Shown: positions 34,233 to 44,149, counted from the stretch's first letter. The stretch is DNA of 64,000 nucleotides from Paenibacillus tritici (GCF_013204885.1 NZ_JABMKX010000008.1:62001-126000), one strand, 5' to 3'. The notes: generated from the sequence alone by a model not told the origin. Program-made: numbers and translations.

Positions 34233-35327
34233 TCAGTTCAAAAAGCTGCTCAGCCCGTTCTCCGCCTGCTTCAAGGCCTGCGGCTGCGATCCCTCATTCA
34301 GTCCCAGCCGGTTGTTGAGCTGAGTGTTGATGGTCGTCATTTTGGACGTATAGTCCTGACAGCTCTCGATAATCCGCCGGTTGGATTGCTCCGAGGTATC
34401 CAGAGCACTGAGCAGATCGCCAATGGCCTGATTGACGGCTTCGAGCGACATGGACGGCTTGGAGAGCAGCTCCGTGGTCTTCTCGGTAGTCGTACGCAGC
34501 AGCCGTGCATTCTCCTTGAACTGATCTTCGATGGTCTTGTTGGTAGCTTCTACCGCATTAATGACATTCTCCTGATCGGCCAGGGACATGGCAATCATCG
34601 CCGAGACGGTGATCAGGTTAGAGGTCTTATCAATGGCATTGTTCACGGAATCAATCAGCTTGTCGTTGTTGTCATTGATGATATCCGTTGCGGCAATCGC
34701 CTGATTGTAGAGCAGAATCATCTCGGTCATGGACTGAATCCGCACCATCACCTTGCGCAGTCCCCGTTCCAGGTACGCTTTGCGGAATTCATTCTCCGGC
34801 TTGGCGATCTCTGCCTCGAACAGTTCCTTCAGCTTATTGCCGAAGGCAATCTTCGTCTGCAGGTTATAAATCTCCTCCATCGAGGTCCGCTTCAGCTGGC
34901 GCATATTGACGATGCTCTCTTCCAGCGTATCGCGGCCGTCCCGCAGACCGGTGATGATGGCATCAATGTTGGTGCGGACAGACTGATATTTGTAGACGTA
35001 ATTCTTGAGCGGACTCTTGCGCAGCATTTTGCCGAAAAAGCTGACATTCTTACTCTGCTGGAGCGTCTCGCACTCATTACGCAGCTTCATGATCATATTC
35101 GGCACTTCCACCCGCTTGCCGCTCATCAGGTCATTGACCGGACGATCCAGCAGCTTCAGGGTTTGCCCTGCCTTCTCCTGCGTCTTCACTCCAAGCTTGC
35201 CGATATCGTCCATCAGGGAATCCAGGGCTACGGTGTCGGTCTTGGCTACCTTCTCAATCAACTGGGAAGCTTCCTCTACGACCTTCTGTTCATCTTCTTT
35301 TCTCAGCTCGATCAACTGCGTGGACAT
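34233..35327 (-). CDS. telA: Toxic anion resistance protein TelA/KlaA family
   Basis: A 364-residue, almost wholly helical cytoplasmic protein of the TelA/KlaA family. Typical segments: LLDRPVNDLMSGKRVEVPNM, RDTLEESIVNMRQLKRTSMEEIYNLQTKIAFG, YNQAIAATDIINDNNDKLIDSVN and a C-terminal coiled coil. The family is linked to tellurite resistance and cell-envelope stress; the biochemical role is unknown. Distal gene of the Ter operon, 13 bases after the XpaC-like gene, with TAGGAGGAGGA before the ATG. Confidence 0.93.
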   Translation of the reverse strand: MSTQLIELRKEDEQKVVEEASQLIEKVAKTDTVALDSLMDDIGKLGVKTQEKAGQTLKLLDRPVNDLMSGKRVEVPNMIMKLRNECETLQQSKNVSFFGKMLRKSPLKNYVYKYQSVRTNIDAIITGLRDGRDTLEESIVNMRQLKRTSMEEIYNLQTKIAFGNKLKELFEAEIAKPENEFRKAYLERGLRKVMVRIQSMTEMILLYNQAIAATDIINDNNDKLIDSVNNAIDKTSNLITVSAMIAMSLADQENVINAVEATNKTIEDQFKENARLLRTTTEKTTELLSKPSMSLEAVNQAIGDLLSALDTSEQSNRRIIESCQDYTSKMTTINTQLNNRLGLNEGSQPQALKQAENGLSSFLN

Positions 35328-35340
35328 GGTTCTCCTCCTC

Positions 35341-36066
35341 CTATAGTTCGGAACTGCTGTAACGCTGATGAATCAGTTCCGCCTTGGTCTGAAGTTCCAT
35401 CAGGTCTTTATGTTCGATCGTAGACGCAATATCGGATATCTTGGCATCGACATCGCGCAGACCGTTCAGCAGCATTCTCCGGTTTCTTGTCTTGGCCTCG
35501 CCGCCGAGGCGCAGGAACGGGTTGATAACACCATTGAGATCCTTCAGCACCAGCCTGCGCACGGTATGGTTGATATCGCCGTTGCCCAGCTCCTGCAGCA
35601 GCGGAATGACGCGCTGCAGCCTGGCGAACAGCGCCAGCGACTTCTCGACAATCTCATTGTCCAGTGTATCCTTCTGCCCTTCGGAGATAATCATGTCCTC
35701 CAGGATGCCCAGATACTCCACCACCGGAGCGAACTCTGCTCCGATCCGCACTTCCTCCCTGTGCCCGGCTCCCGCCTGGGCCAAAGGGGCCTGTCCTGCT
35801 GCGGCGGGCAGACCTGCTGCGGCTGCGGCACCAGCCGGTGCCTGAGGTGCTGCTGGCGCAGCCGCAGGGATAGCCTCCGGCTCTTGCCCGGCAGGAATAA
35901 CCTCTACCGGGAGATTCACTCTGCTGCGCCTGAACTCGGGCACCGCAAGCGCGGCTCCGATCACAGGAAACAGCAGCGAGACCAGCTCAGGCAGGAATCC
36001 GCCGGTCAGTGCGGCTACGACATAACCGGCACCGGCATAAGCCAGTACTTTGAATTTAGCTTGCAT
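35341..36066 (-). CDS. XpaC-like partner of TelA
   Basis: A 241-residue protein. Two hydrophobic segments near the N-terminus (about residues 8-42), an Ala/Pro-rich linker (about 55-100), then a helical C-terminal domain (EYLGILEDMI, LLQELGNGDINHTVRRLVLKDL, QTKAELIHQRYSSSEL). It resembles the 5-bromo-4-chloroindolyl phosphate hydrolysis (XpaC) family, which precedes telA homologues in Bacillales (xpaC-yaaN in B. subtilis). The start is ATG 36066, six bases after AGAGGTG; the frame also allows GTG 36075. It likely works with TelA at the membrane. Confidence 0.65.
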   Translation of the reverse strand: MQAKFKVLAYAGAGYVVAALTGGFLPELVSLLFPVIGAALAVPEFRRSRVNLPVEVIPAGQEPEAIPAAAPAAPQAPAGAAAAAGLPAAAGQAPLAQAGAGHREEVRIGAEFAPVVEYLGILEDMIISEGQKDTLDNEIVEKSLALFARLQRVIPLLQELGNGDINHTVRRLVLKDLNGVINPFLRLGGEAKTRNRRMLLNGLRDVDAKISDIASTIEHKDLMELQTKAELIHQRYSSSEL

Positions 36067-36095
36067 TCCTCTCACCTCTTATGAGCGTGAATGCT

Positions 36096-37157
36096 TCACG
36101 CTCCATTCACAGAATCCGCAACTACGGATTCTCCGTTTATTTTCATAATCAGCGGCTGCTCGACATGGCTTGCCAGGACGTTATGCTCGAACCCGGCAGG
36201 CTGAACCTCGCCGCCGAGTGCGCTTTTGACCGCCAGATAAGGGAAGTTGATCCCGGACAGACAAGTGACATGCAGTCCGCCGGACATCCGCGGGTTAATC
36301 TCCAGCAGCTTGGGAACGTCACCGCTGTATTTCATCTGGATATTGAAATTGAAGGGAATCCGGTAGGTCTCAGCCACCCGGCGGGCCACCTCCGCAAGCT
36401 CCGGAATATGCTCCATCAGCCGCAGACGGCCGCCAGCCTTACGGCGGGGTACTGCGGCCAGCAGGCTGCCGTGCTCATCCGACAGGCAGTCAATGCTGTA
36501 TTCGTAGCCCTCCAGAAGCTCCATCACCATCAGGTTAGGGAAGCTTCCGGCATCCGCAAGAATACGGTAAGCCTCCTCGAAGGAGATCAGCGGTGTCACA
36601 TGGCCGAACAGCTCCTCCAGAGGACTGCGGTCATTATCTATAATCCGGAAGCCGAGGCCGCCTTCTGTTTCGGTAGGCTTGAAGCAGACCTTATGTCCTT
36701 TGGCTGCGAGATCCTCATAAGCTTCCCTGAATTGTTCCGCATTACTAACCACATGATAATCTGGAATCGTCATAATCCCGGTAGCCTTCACACTCTCATA
36801 GAACTTGCCTTTGTCCATGATCATCTCCAGCAGGTCCAGATCACGGCAGACCAGCACCTTCGTCCCGATGTCATCGAACAGGGAGGCATGCAGGGCAATA
36901 TCCAGCATATGCAGCCGGGGGATGAAGAGATCAATCTCATTCCGGCGGCAGAAATCCACGCAGAACTGCACATATTCGATGCCTTCAAGCGCAGGCTCGG
37001 TTCCGGCCACATCGGCGCCTTGCAGCGACATATGGTGGATATCCGGATGGGTGGCGAAGATTTGAACCGGGAGGCCGTCTTCATTGCTCCGGATGAGATT
37101 CATGTAATGATAAGCCACGGAGAACCAGCGGTTGAAATATATATTTACTTTTTTCAT
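36096..37157 (-). CDS. ATP-grasp ligase of the Ter biosynthetic module
   Basis: A 353-residue ATP-grasp enzyme. The N-terminal pre-ATP-grasp Rossmann part (FNRWFSVAYHYMNLIRS) is followed by an ATP-binding B domain (GHKVCFKPTETEGGLGFR, MVMELLEGYEYSIDCL) and the metal-binding core (NFNIQMKYSG, LLEINPRMSGG). It matches the ATPgrasp_Ter type found only in Ter operons, predicted to ligate an amino acid or similar group to a nucleotide-like precursor. It overlaps the HAD gene stop by four bases (ATGA), so translation is coupled. Confidence 0.9.
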   Translation of the reverse strand: MKKVNIYFNRWFSVAYHYMNLIRSNEDGLPVQIFATHPDIHHMSLQGADVAGTEPALEGIEYVQFCVDFCRRNEIDLFIPRLHMLDIALHASLFDDIGTKVLVCRDLDLLEMIMDKGKFYESVKATGIMTIPDYHVVSNAEQFREAYEDLAAKGHKVCFKPTETEGGLGFRIIDNDRSPLEELFGHVTPLISFEEAYRILADAGSFPNLMVMELLEGYEYSIDCLSDEHGSLLAAVPRRKAGGRLRLMEHIPELAEVARRVAETYRIPFNFNIQMKYSGDVPKLLEINPRMSGGLHVTCLSGINFPYLAVKSALGGEVQPAGFEHNVLASHVEQPLIMKINGESVVADSVNGA

Positions 37158-37990
37158 GGTGGTGGGCCAACTCCCAATGCTGTCAAATTATTATAGATCC
37201 TTTGAACATATTGCATAATCTCATCCCCGGCAAAAACACCCGATTGCTCCGTAAATGGATACTCTAAGTTTACTAGACCTGCCTGCTGCTCGGCAAATAT
37301 TTCTCCGTGACAAGGGGCAATGGCATAGTCTGCGGCGGCCAGCAGGCTTTTATCCAGAAGGGAATCGCCCGAGGCCACCATCGGCTCCGAATGAACCGTG
37401 CGGCGGACATGGAGAATAGCATCGCTTTTGTTGACAGCCTCCGGCACAATATAGAGCTTGCGCCCCTGCAGGGATACCCTCCAGCCCAGATTCTCGAGCC
37501 GCTGCGCCATACGGCTAATCTCATCCAGCGGCAACGAATCACGGTGCACGACGAAGGTGTAGAACAGTTCATCACAGTACCGTTCGCTGATAATCCATTC
37601 TGCCCGGACCACGGAGCGGACGATCCTTCCAGCCTCCTCAGCCGGAGCCGAACCACGCTCCACCAGACGGCCGACCGCCGACCGCCAGTCCTGATCGAGC
37701 ACCCCGTTCACAAGAATATTCCCTCCGTTGCTGGTAATCGCGTAATCCGGAATGACCGTCTCCTGGAACAAGTTGATCCGCCGGTATTGTGCAATGGTGC
37801 GGGTAGTCACCGGCATGAACACAATCTTCGCCGCAAGCTCCTTCAGCCTGTCCAGAGCGTGCTGTGAAATATAGGAGACCGTTCTGCCGTCTACAACCTC
37901 TGCGGGCACCAGGCCGGGCGTATCTTCCGGAACTCCTATCGCGCTAAGAGAATAGATCAGGGTCCGATCCAGATCGCTGGCGTAGATCAT
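37154..37990 (-). CDS. HAD family hydrolase of the Ter module
   Basis: A 278-residue haloacid-dehalogenase phosphatase. Motif I is ASDLDRTLI with both aspartates, motif II is MPVTTRT, and a conserved Lys and GDSLLDKSLL form motifs III/IV. The cap of about 100 residues suggests a Cof/IIB type. In Ter operons such enzymes are thought to dephosphorylate a nucleotide-like intermediate. It overlaps both neighbours by four bases. Confidence 0.88.
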   Translation of the reverse strand: MIYASDLDRTLIYSLSAIGVPEDTPGLVPAEVVDGRTVSYISQHALDRLKELAAKIVFMPVTTRTIAQYRRINLFQETVIPDYAITSNGGNILVNGVLDQDWRSAVGRLVERGSAPAEEAGRIVRSVVRAEWIISERYCDELFYTFVVHRDSLPLDEISRMAQRLENLGWRVSLQGRKLYIVPEAVNKSDAILHVRRTVHSEPMVASGDSLLDKSLLAAADYAIAPCHGEIFAEQQAGLVNLEYPFTEQSGVFAGDEIMQYVQRIYNNLTALGVGPPP

Positions 37991-39141
37991 TCACTCTCCC
38001 CTTTCAGCGGCTTGATGATTCCGCAGCAGGAGTACGTCAGGCCCGGATAGACCTCTACTGGTACGCCCCGGTCTTCGGCCAGCAGCAGGATATGCCGCAG
38101 GTTGGGATTGTCTATCGTATCGACAAGTATTTTCCAGGGTACTCTTCGCAGGAGCACGCGTGTGGTCTCGCCAACGCCCGGCTTCACCAGATTGATATTA
38201 TCAATGCCGAAGGCTTCCTGAATACTGCGGATATCCGCCAAGCCCTGCCAGGTAATCTCCGGCGGATGCTCACGCATCTCCTTAGCCAACCGGTGCGCCT
38301 CTGCCGCGACTTCAGGGAAATACGGGACAATCGCATCAATGAATACATTGGACAGATCACTGTCCAGCCATTCCTTGTAGAATTTGGCTCCGTGGAATTC
38401 CTCCGGCCCGATCAGATCGTCACGCAGCACGGTGCGGCTCATCAGACCGGATACGGTAGAGTTCAGGCAAGCGCTTGGAATCAGATAATCCTCCCGGGTA
38501 CCGAAGGTTCCCGAGCAATATCCTGGATCAGCGAGTACGGCCAAATCATCATTCAGCGTAATGCCATATTTGTTGTACATGCTCTCACAAGCCTCGATCA
38601 GCACCTGCCGGATAGCTCCCTTGCCGGTCCAGCCGTCAATGAATTGCAGCTCGGCATCCCTTCCGTGCTGCTGCAGCATATACAGCACTGCATTCTCATC
38701 AATCCCCTTGCCGCGGATAATCGAGATGCTATAATGCGGCAGATCCGCCGCATATTGCTCAAGAATATAACGTTTGATCAGTACGCCAATAGGGGTACCT
38801 GCTCTCGCCAGGGAGACCAGCACGGTCTTCGCGGTCCCCCGCCGGGCTACGATCATCTCCGATACAACCGCCACAGCCAGCGCCACCTTCCTGGCGGTAT
38901 GCTGCAGCGTATCATGGAATAATTCGATATACTGCTCTGTCGGCTGGTATTCCACAGGAAGCATCTCCGAATAATGCACTCCCGACTGGATCGCTTCCTC
39001 CCGCTCGGCCGTTCCCCGCTCCAGAGACACATCGCTGAGGTCCTTCAGCAGGAAGGTAACATCGGAGGCAGGGTAGCTGCCCAGCGGAACCGGAGGGGTT
39101 ATTCTTCTATTCCTAATCGCTTCGGTCTCTATTCCCTTCAT
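37987..39141 (-). CDS. Cysteine protease StiP family / PRTase-like Ter enzyme
   Basis: A 384-residue protein matching the family annotated as cysteine protease StiP or PRTase/PP-loop-like protein of Ter operons. Visible: the N-terminal SYPASDVTFLLKDLS, a nucleotide-like segment VLVSLARAGTPIGVLIKRY, HYSISIIRGKGID, FIDGWTGKGAI, and ADPGYCSGTFGTREDYLIPSACLNSTVSGL with candidate Cys residues. The C-terminal part (about 300-384) is a small domain with PELOTA-like fold features (LRHILLLAEDRGVPVEVYPGL). Four-base overlaps with both neighbours indicate one translational unit. Exact reaction unknown. Confidence 0.85.
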   Translation of the reverse strand: MKGIETEAIRNRRITPPVPLGSYPASDVTFLLKDLSDVSLERGTAEREEAIQSGVHYSEMLPVEYQPTEQYIELFHDTLQHTARKVALAVAVVSEMIVARRGTAKTVLVSLARAGTPIGVLIKRYILEQYAADLPHYSISIIRGKGIDENAVLYMLQQHGRDAELQFIDGWTGKGAIRQVLIEACESMYNKYGITLNDDLAVLADPGYCSGTFGTREDYLIPSACLNSTVSGLMSRTVLRDDLIGPEEFHGAKFYKEWLDSDLSNVFIDAIVPYFPEVAAEAHRLAKEMREHPPEITWQGLADIRSIQEAFGIDNINLVKPGVGETTRVLLRRVPWKILVDTIDNPNLRHILLLAEDRGVPVEVYPGLTYSCCGIIKPLKGESE

Positions 39142-40565
39142 AGCCGTGAGCCTCCCGTGTCTGGTTCTGGGGTGAGTATAACAAGATGTACCTTATTGCC
39201 CGCCAGCCGCTGTAAAATATCCGTCATCGGCTCCATACGCTGCCGGGGCACCTCACGCTCAAGCAGGACGAAGATATCGTCATACTGGCCAGGTTCAACA
39301 TTATAGATGAAATTCATAATCTCCGTATCTCCGGCGGACGGATACGCGGCGGCGCTGTGCACACCGTAATCCGCCCGCCGCTCCGGATGGATCGGGCTGC
39401 GGGTAGAGGACTGATGAGACACGCCTTCACCCATCTCCGCCGCAATCCGCATCGGCAGGTACATGAACTCGCCTACTCCCATCACCAGGGCACGGGAGCC
39501 TTCCCGCAAGTTCCGGAGCTGCTCTGCCACGCGGCTTACACCGGCATCAAGCTGCACATTATCCTCTGATTTCAGGCCAAAGCGGCCGCTGAGCTTCAGA
39601 TATGTCGCCGGATTGATCACGCCTTGTGCATCCACAGAGGTTACAGGCAGCCGTTCCAGGCCATCCCGCACATAAGTGGTTACAAGCTCTGCACCTCCAG
39701 CGGAGGCTTCAGCCGCGCTTCCGGCCGCCGCCTGCAGCAGCGGCGTTCCCTCAACCTGAATGCTTCCCTGCAGCAGGGATAGTGCGGTAATCCTTATACC
39801 CAGCTCCTGCTCCAGATCTTGGTAAGCCTGAATATTGCGGGCACTCCGCCAATCGAGCAGCGATGCCACTACATATTCCCTGCGCGGGAATTTGGACTGG
39901 ATATCCCGGATGATATTAATCGCCGTATTCCCGGTCGTAATCTCATCATCCACCAGTACAATGGGCTCCGTTCCCGATAACAGCTTGGCATCCAAGGCGT
40001 AACAGAAATGATCTACCGCATGGGAATGCTCCTCTTCAAAGGTGACCACCGATTCCAGCTCAGGAATATTCTCACGCGTAGTATGAATATAGGAAGCTCC
40101 GCCGGCGAACACATGGTACATGCTGTGGCCCAAGGCGGTAGCGGTTTCGGCGAACCCGATGAATAGGGCCGGCTGAGGCAGAACCAGACGCGCAGCAAGC
40201 AGCGCATGATAGGCCTCTTCGGCACATTCAGGATGAATCAGGCCATGGACAGCCTGATTCATCAGCTGGTCCATCACTTGCCGGTCCGCGGTATCCGCAC
40301 ACTTCTCCAGATACAGCAGCAGGGCAAGCGCCGCGCCGCCAAGCAGCGGTGTATAAGGCCCTACGGGAATATGCTTCCCCAGCACTTTGCTGACGAATAG
40401 AAAAGAGCGTTTCTTGTTAATACGTGCGGCCATGGAGAATAAGGAGTCCACGGGCATATGAAAGGGGTTGGAGGTCTCGGTTACCGTAACCTGCAGATTC
40501 TCGACGATATTAAACGTGTGTATATTCGTTCTCGGGTAGTAATCCGACAAAATGCTGTTGTTCAT
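39138..40565 (-). CDS. Phosphoribosyltransferase-TRSP protein of the Ter module
   Basis: A 475-residue protein. The PRTase_2 domain covers about residues 25-250, with a clear PRPP loop (IVLVDDEITTGNTAINII) near 200 and FIGFAETATALGHSM. The C-terminal TRSP domain (about 340-470) includes LVMGVGEFMYLPMRIAAEMG and HQSSTRSPIHPERRADYGV. The two-domain arrangement is that described for Ter-linked nucleoside-like biosynthesis. The start lies 56 bases inside the aldolase gene, the largest overlap of the operon. Confidence 0.92.
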   Translation of the reverse strand: MNNSILSDYYPRTNIHTFNIVENLQVTVTETSNPFHMPVDSLFSMAARINKKRSFLFVSKVLGKHIPVGPYTPLLGGAALALLLYLEKCADTADRQVMDQLMNQAVHGLIHPECAEEAYHALLAARLVLPQPALFIGFAETATALGHSMYHVFAGGASYIHTTRENIPELESVVTFEEEHSHAVDHFCYALDAKLLSGTEPIVLVDDEITTGNTAINIIRDIQSKFPRREYVVASLLDWRSARNIQAYQDLEQELGIRITALSLLQGSIQVEGTPLLQAAAGSAAEASAGGAELVTTYVRDGLERLPVTSVDAQGVINPATYLKLSGRFGLKSEDNVQLDAGVSRVAEQLRNLREGSRALVMGVGEFMYLPMRIAAEMGEGVSHQSSTRSPIHPERRADYGVHSAAAYPSAGDTEIMNFIYNVEPGQYDDIFVLLEREVPRQRMEPMTDILQRLAGNKVHLVILTPEPDTGGSRL

Positions 40566-41718
40566 GTAACACCCCGTATATTTGAGATCGTAATAAGATT
40601 CGTCTGGCCCAGTTCAAATGAGGCTTGATCTCGTTCATTTTGTTGTAATATTCGCTCTTGAACACTCCGCGGCTGCCATCGTTGCTGTCTACAATACTTA
40701 AGGCGTCCACATATTCCTCGTGCATCACGGTATACATCGCCTGGACGGGTCTGAGATGGGAGGGATGAATAATGGTTTTACCCACAATCCCGTTCTCCTT
40801 GTCCAAAATCACTTCCCGGATCAGCCCGTCCATTGAGCTGGAGATAAAATTATTGCGCATCTCGCGGCCATGCTTGCCATAGGTATCCTCGAAGGGGGTC
40901 TCACGAAGCTGCGGGCGGAGTACCCGGTGCCCTTTGCTGGCGAAGTATTCCCACACGGGTCCCGAGATGACATAACCCTCCTCCACACGGCCAAATACAT
41001 TAATGATATCCGACATGCAGTCACGGATCGGCGTCAGGTCATAGATACTGATATCCGGGCTGCGCCGCAGTCCGAACAGGCTGGAGAAATCCGTCGCTCC
41101 AATCCGGACATTAAGCACATATTCGCGGTATTGCCCGAGCAGATCCCGGATCGCCAGCAGACTGTCCATCCGGCTCTCCCGGTAGATGATCGGAGCATTC
41201 TCCAGAATCGGCATCCCGTATAGCACCGGAGCCGAATAACTCCGCGTGTGATTGTAATCGGCAATGGCCTCGAAGTATTCTGTACCATTCTCTACGGAGA
41301 ACTTGGGGAATACGAAGCCGGTCAGCATGGTTATTAAAGAGCCCAGCCGAAATATCAGCTCCCGCAGCTGCGCCGGGTTACGGACACGGATGAATAAAAG
41401 CGGAAGGCTGCCGTGCGGCTCCGGTTCATTCTCGGTATAAGCGGAGAGAAAGGCCAGATGCCTTACGACAGATTCTTCGGCATAATCCACTTCACCGTCA
41501 CCTATGGCATCCTCCAAATCTATAATTACCGTAACGAGCCCCGAAGCTCTCAGCTTAATGATATCTTCAGCGACACTGGAGCGGGTGGCAGGCATATAAA
41601 GGGCAGCTCCGACGGCATAAGCCAGTAAATCCTTGCGGGTAGTATGATCAAATGAAACCGGCGGAACATGGAATAATGAAGACTCCTGTTCTTGCGTGAG
41701 GTAATCGAAATATCTCAA
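40510..41718 (-). CDS. HpcH/HpaI aldolase / citrate-lyase family protein (Ter module)
   Basis: A 402-residue TIM-barrel C-C bond lyase. Segments ALYMPATRSSVAEDIIKLRASG, VIIDLEDAIGDGEVDYA (metal-site acidic residues), LFIRVRNPAQL and the C-terminal VGKTIIHPSHLRPVQAMY match the citrate-lyase beta-type fold. Ter operons carry this enzyme next to the PRTase-TRSP gene; it probably makes a carbon unit for the product. The start is TTG 41718 behind AAGGGGGAAGGG. Confidence 0.9.
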   Translation of the reverse strand: MRYFDYLTQEQESSLFHVPPVSFDHTTRKDLLAYAVGAALYMPATRSSVAEDIIKLRASGLVTVIIDLEDAIGDGEVDYAEESVVRHLAFLSAYTENEPEPHGSLPLLFIRVRNPAQLRELIFRLGSLITMLTGFVFPKFSVENGTEYFEAIADYNHTRSYSAPVLYGMPILENAPIIYRESRMDSLLAIRDLLGQYREYVLNVRIGATDFSSLFGLRRSPDISIYDLTPIRDCMSDIINVFGRVEEGYVISGPVWEYFASKGHRVLRPQLRETPFEDTYGKHGREMRNNFISSSMDGLIREVILDKENGIVGKTIIHPSHLRPVQAMYTVMHEEYVDALSIVDSNDGSRGVFKSEYYNKMNEIKPHLNWARRILLRSQIYGVLHEQQHFVGLLPENEYTHV

Positions 41719-41769
41719 GGCCCTTCCCCCTTAATGATGTGCCAAGCACCTAACGAATAGCCATTTGCA

Positions 41770-41826
41770 AGCAAGCAGAACCAGCGATGCCGTCCTCTCG
41801 GGGACGGCATCCGGCTTGCTCAAGAC
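41770..41826. other. Hairpin inside the Ter operon
   Basis: GATGCCGTCC / GGACGGCATC (10 bp, 41786-41811) nested in an outer AGCAAGC / GCTTGCT stem, in the 236-base gap between terC and the aldolase gene. No T run follows in the direction of transcription, so it is more likely an RNA-stability or processing structure than a full terminator. It divides the Ter-protein half from the enzyme half. Confidence 0.6.
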
Positions 41827-41954
41827 CCAGGCAAAGGCCATGTTACAACATATAACGATTACCCGGAAGCACGCCGGAGTCCACCCTTCCCGTGAACTCC
41901 CCGCCTTCCTGTACAGCTATACCTATGAACTTATGAATCAGGTTTTTAGATGGT

Positions 41955-42698
41955 TCAGGCTTTGCGGTTTTCCTCTTTTTTGCGTTTGCTTGCGCTGTAC
42001 AGAATAGTACCCGCAAACACCGCAATCAGAATCCCGAAGAAAATGACATGCGGCAATTCATAGCCGAAGGCTCCGGCAAGCATTTTACCGGCAATCAGTG
42101 CAATAAGCAGGAATGCCGTCTGTTCCAGTTCAGGATATCTGGCAATCAGCTTGAGGAACACCTGTGCCACTCCGCGCATCATCAGTACGCCGAGGATACC
42201 GCCCAGGAAGAGCACCCATACTTCACTGCTAAGACCGAATGCAGCTACCACGCTGTCAATACTGAAGGCAATATCCATTAATTCAACCAGGAGTACCGTC
42301 TTCCAGAATGAGGCGCCTTTATTCTTAATCTCCCCCTCTTCTCCGCCGCCCTTGAACAACCCTTTGTAGGCAATGTAGAAGAGATACAAGGCTCCAAGCA
42401 CCTTAACCAGCGTGAACTTGACGAGATAGGTCCCCAGACCAATGGCCAGGAATCTGAATACGTAAGCACCGATAATACCGTAGAACAATGCCTTACGCTG
42501 CTGCTCCTTCGGCAGGTGCTTAACCATTACCGCCAGTACAAGCGCGTTATCAGCGGACAGCAGACCCTCCAGCAGAATCAGGCTTCCGATAATCCCCCAG
42601 CTTACAGGGTCGGAGAGCGTTCCTGCAATATCACTCCATGAGAAGAAATGCCCGTAATTCTCACCGATACTCCTAAAAAAATCACTGAACCAGTCCAT
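41955..42698 (-). CDS. terC: TerC family integral membrane protein
   Basis: A 247-residue membrane protein with about seven helices. TerC hallmarks are the acidic helices LILLEGLLSADNALVLAVMVKHLP and VELMDIAFSIDSVVAAFGL, whose Asp residues suggest metal-ion handling. TerC proteins are linked to manganese efflux and metal loading of exported enzymes, and anchor the Ter complex at the membrane. Charged C-terminus KRKKEENRKA. Confidence 0.93.
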   Translation of the reverse strand: MDWFSDFFRSIGENYGHFFSWSDIAGTLSDPVSWGIIGSLILLEGLLSADNALVLAVMVKHLPKEQQRKALFYGIIGAYVFRFLAIGLGTYLVKFTLVKVLGALYLFYIAYKGLFKGGGEEGEIKNKGASFWKTVLLVELMDIAFSIDSVVAAFGLSSEVWVLFLGGILGVLMMRGVAQVFLKLIARYPELEQTAFLLIALIAGKMLAGAFGYELPHVIFFGILIAVFAGTILYSASKRKKEENRKA

Positions 42699-42725
42699 TC
42701 CACTTGCGCCTCCGGTAAAATAAGA

Positions 42726-44054
42726 TTATTTACTGCCCGCTACCCAGCGAAGCCCCCAGCCATAAGCCTCATCCATCTCCCTATGACCGCTGAAATATTG
42801 CACGAGCCGTTCAATACTGAAGGTCTCATTGTCCACATTCCGGATCAGCGCGATGGCGCACATGCCCTTACGGTTGTTATGCTCGTCCAGATTAACGATA
42901 ATATCCGGTCCTCCATCCTGCTTCAGGGTAACCACTCCATCCGCCTCGGACCAATGGGTAACTCCTTTGTAAATAAAGGCAAACACCAAAATCCGCTCAA
43001 TCTGTGCAACCTTACTTCCGTTTATACGCAGATTCTCGCCGGATGTTACGGAGCCGGTCCGGTCATCTCCATCGAGCATGATGTAAGGCTGCTGCTGCAG
43101 ATTGCCGAACGCATTGCCGAGCGCCTGCACCACTCCCTTACTGCCGTCCTTCAGTTCATACAGACAGGCAAGATCCAGGTCCACCCCGCCCTTGTTACGG
43201 CTGAACAGCCCTCCGCCCTGCTTCTGGTTCCAGTTCAGGTTAATTAAGAGCTCACCAAGGCCGGAAGCGGATTTCTTCAGGTTGATGGAATCGCCCTTCT
43301 TCTTCAGCTCAATCTTCTTCAGATTGAGATTCAGTCCCGGCGGCGGCGTCTCCTGCTTAGGCGCAGGTGCTGGCGGGGGAGGAATCACAAGCGCCGGCCT
43401 GGAGGGCTCCACCCGGGGCGGCGGCACTTGAAGCGGCGTACGTTCCGGCGGCGGAGCCGCCTTCTCGGGCTGCTTCGCTGCGGAAGAGGGAGCAGGCTCG
43501 TCCTCCACTTCTATGCCATAGTTGCCGCACAGCGCCTTAAGTCCGCCTGAGAAGCCTGCAACAATCGCACTGAATTTCCATTCTTCACCGTATCTATATA
43601 ATTCTCCAACCACAACAGCCGTTTCTACAGAGAACTGATTTCCGAGGTTACACCGCAGAATTTGCGACCCTGTCGCCTGATCCAGGACCCGGCATTCCGC
43701 CTCGCTCATTTGTCCGAACATTTGCTTGCGGTTCTCGCCATCATACAGGGTAAGCGTGAAGGCAATCTTCATGATATTGGCAGGAATCTTATCCAGCGAG
43801 ACTTCAAACTGCTTCAGTCCTCCAGAAGCCGTACCCGGCACATCCTTATATCTGATATAAGGGGTGGACGGGTTATTATAGAAGATCAGATCATCGTCAC
43901 TATTTACTTTGCCTTGCGCCCCAAGCAGGAAGGCAGAGGCATCAATATCCATGGAAGACGGGGCCTTCCACCCGATCTCTACAGTCACACTGCGGATTCC
44001 CGGGTTCCCTTTGGTCAGGTCGGCTTTCTGCCCTTTGACTACTTCTGTATTCAT
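42726..44054 (-). CDS. TerD domain protein with TerA-like C-terminus
   Basis: A 442-residue two-part protein. Residues 1-190 form a TerD domain ([55 protein letters not shown]) with the acidic calcium-binding pattern. A Pro-rich linker (about 195-250) connects to a second, TerA-like beta domain (GELLINLNWNQK, GVDLDLACLYELKDGSKG, LDGDDRTG). It would bind calcium and tether other Ter proteins. Part of the four-TerD cluster. Confidence 0.9.
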   Translation of the reverse strand: MNTEVVKGQKADLTKGNPGIRSVTVEIGWKAPSSMDIDASAFLLGAQGKVNSDDDLIFYNNPSTPYIRYKDVPGTASGGLKQFEVSLDKIPANIMKIAFTLTLYDGENRKQMFGQMSEAECRVLDQATGSQILRCNLGNQFSVETAVVVGELYRYGEEWKFSAIVAGFSGGLKALCGNYGIEVEDEPAPSSAAKQPEKAAPPPERTPLQVPPPRVEPSRPALVIPPPPAPAPKQETPPPGLNLNLKKIELKKKGDSINLKKSASGLGELLINLNWNQKQGGGLFSRNKGGVDLDLACLYELKDGSKGVVQALGNAFGNLQQQPYIMLDGDDRTGSVTSGENLRINGSKVAQIERILVFAFIYKGVTHWSEADGVVTLKQDGGPDIIVNLDEHNNRKGMCAIALIRNVDNETFSIERLVQYFSGHREMDEAYGWGLRWVAGSK

Positions 44055-44149
44055 TCTTACGCCACCTTTATAAATGGATAAGAGCGCAAATTACTAGATT
44101 TTGTGTATAAAAAGGGCAGGATCGAATGATGATCCCGCCTTTGAAGCTC

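Noticed and set aside
34209..35423. 404-residue plus-strand frame opposite telA
   Set aside because: Shadow frame caused by codon bias of telA, which has clear family motifs and an AGGAGG start.
36081..37196. 371-residue plus-strand frame opposite the ATP-grasp gene
   Set aside because: Shadow; the minus-strand ATP-grasp gene has all motifs and is coupled to its operon neighbours.
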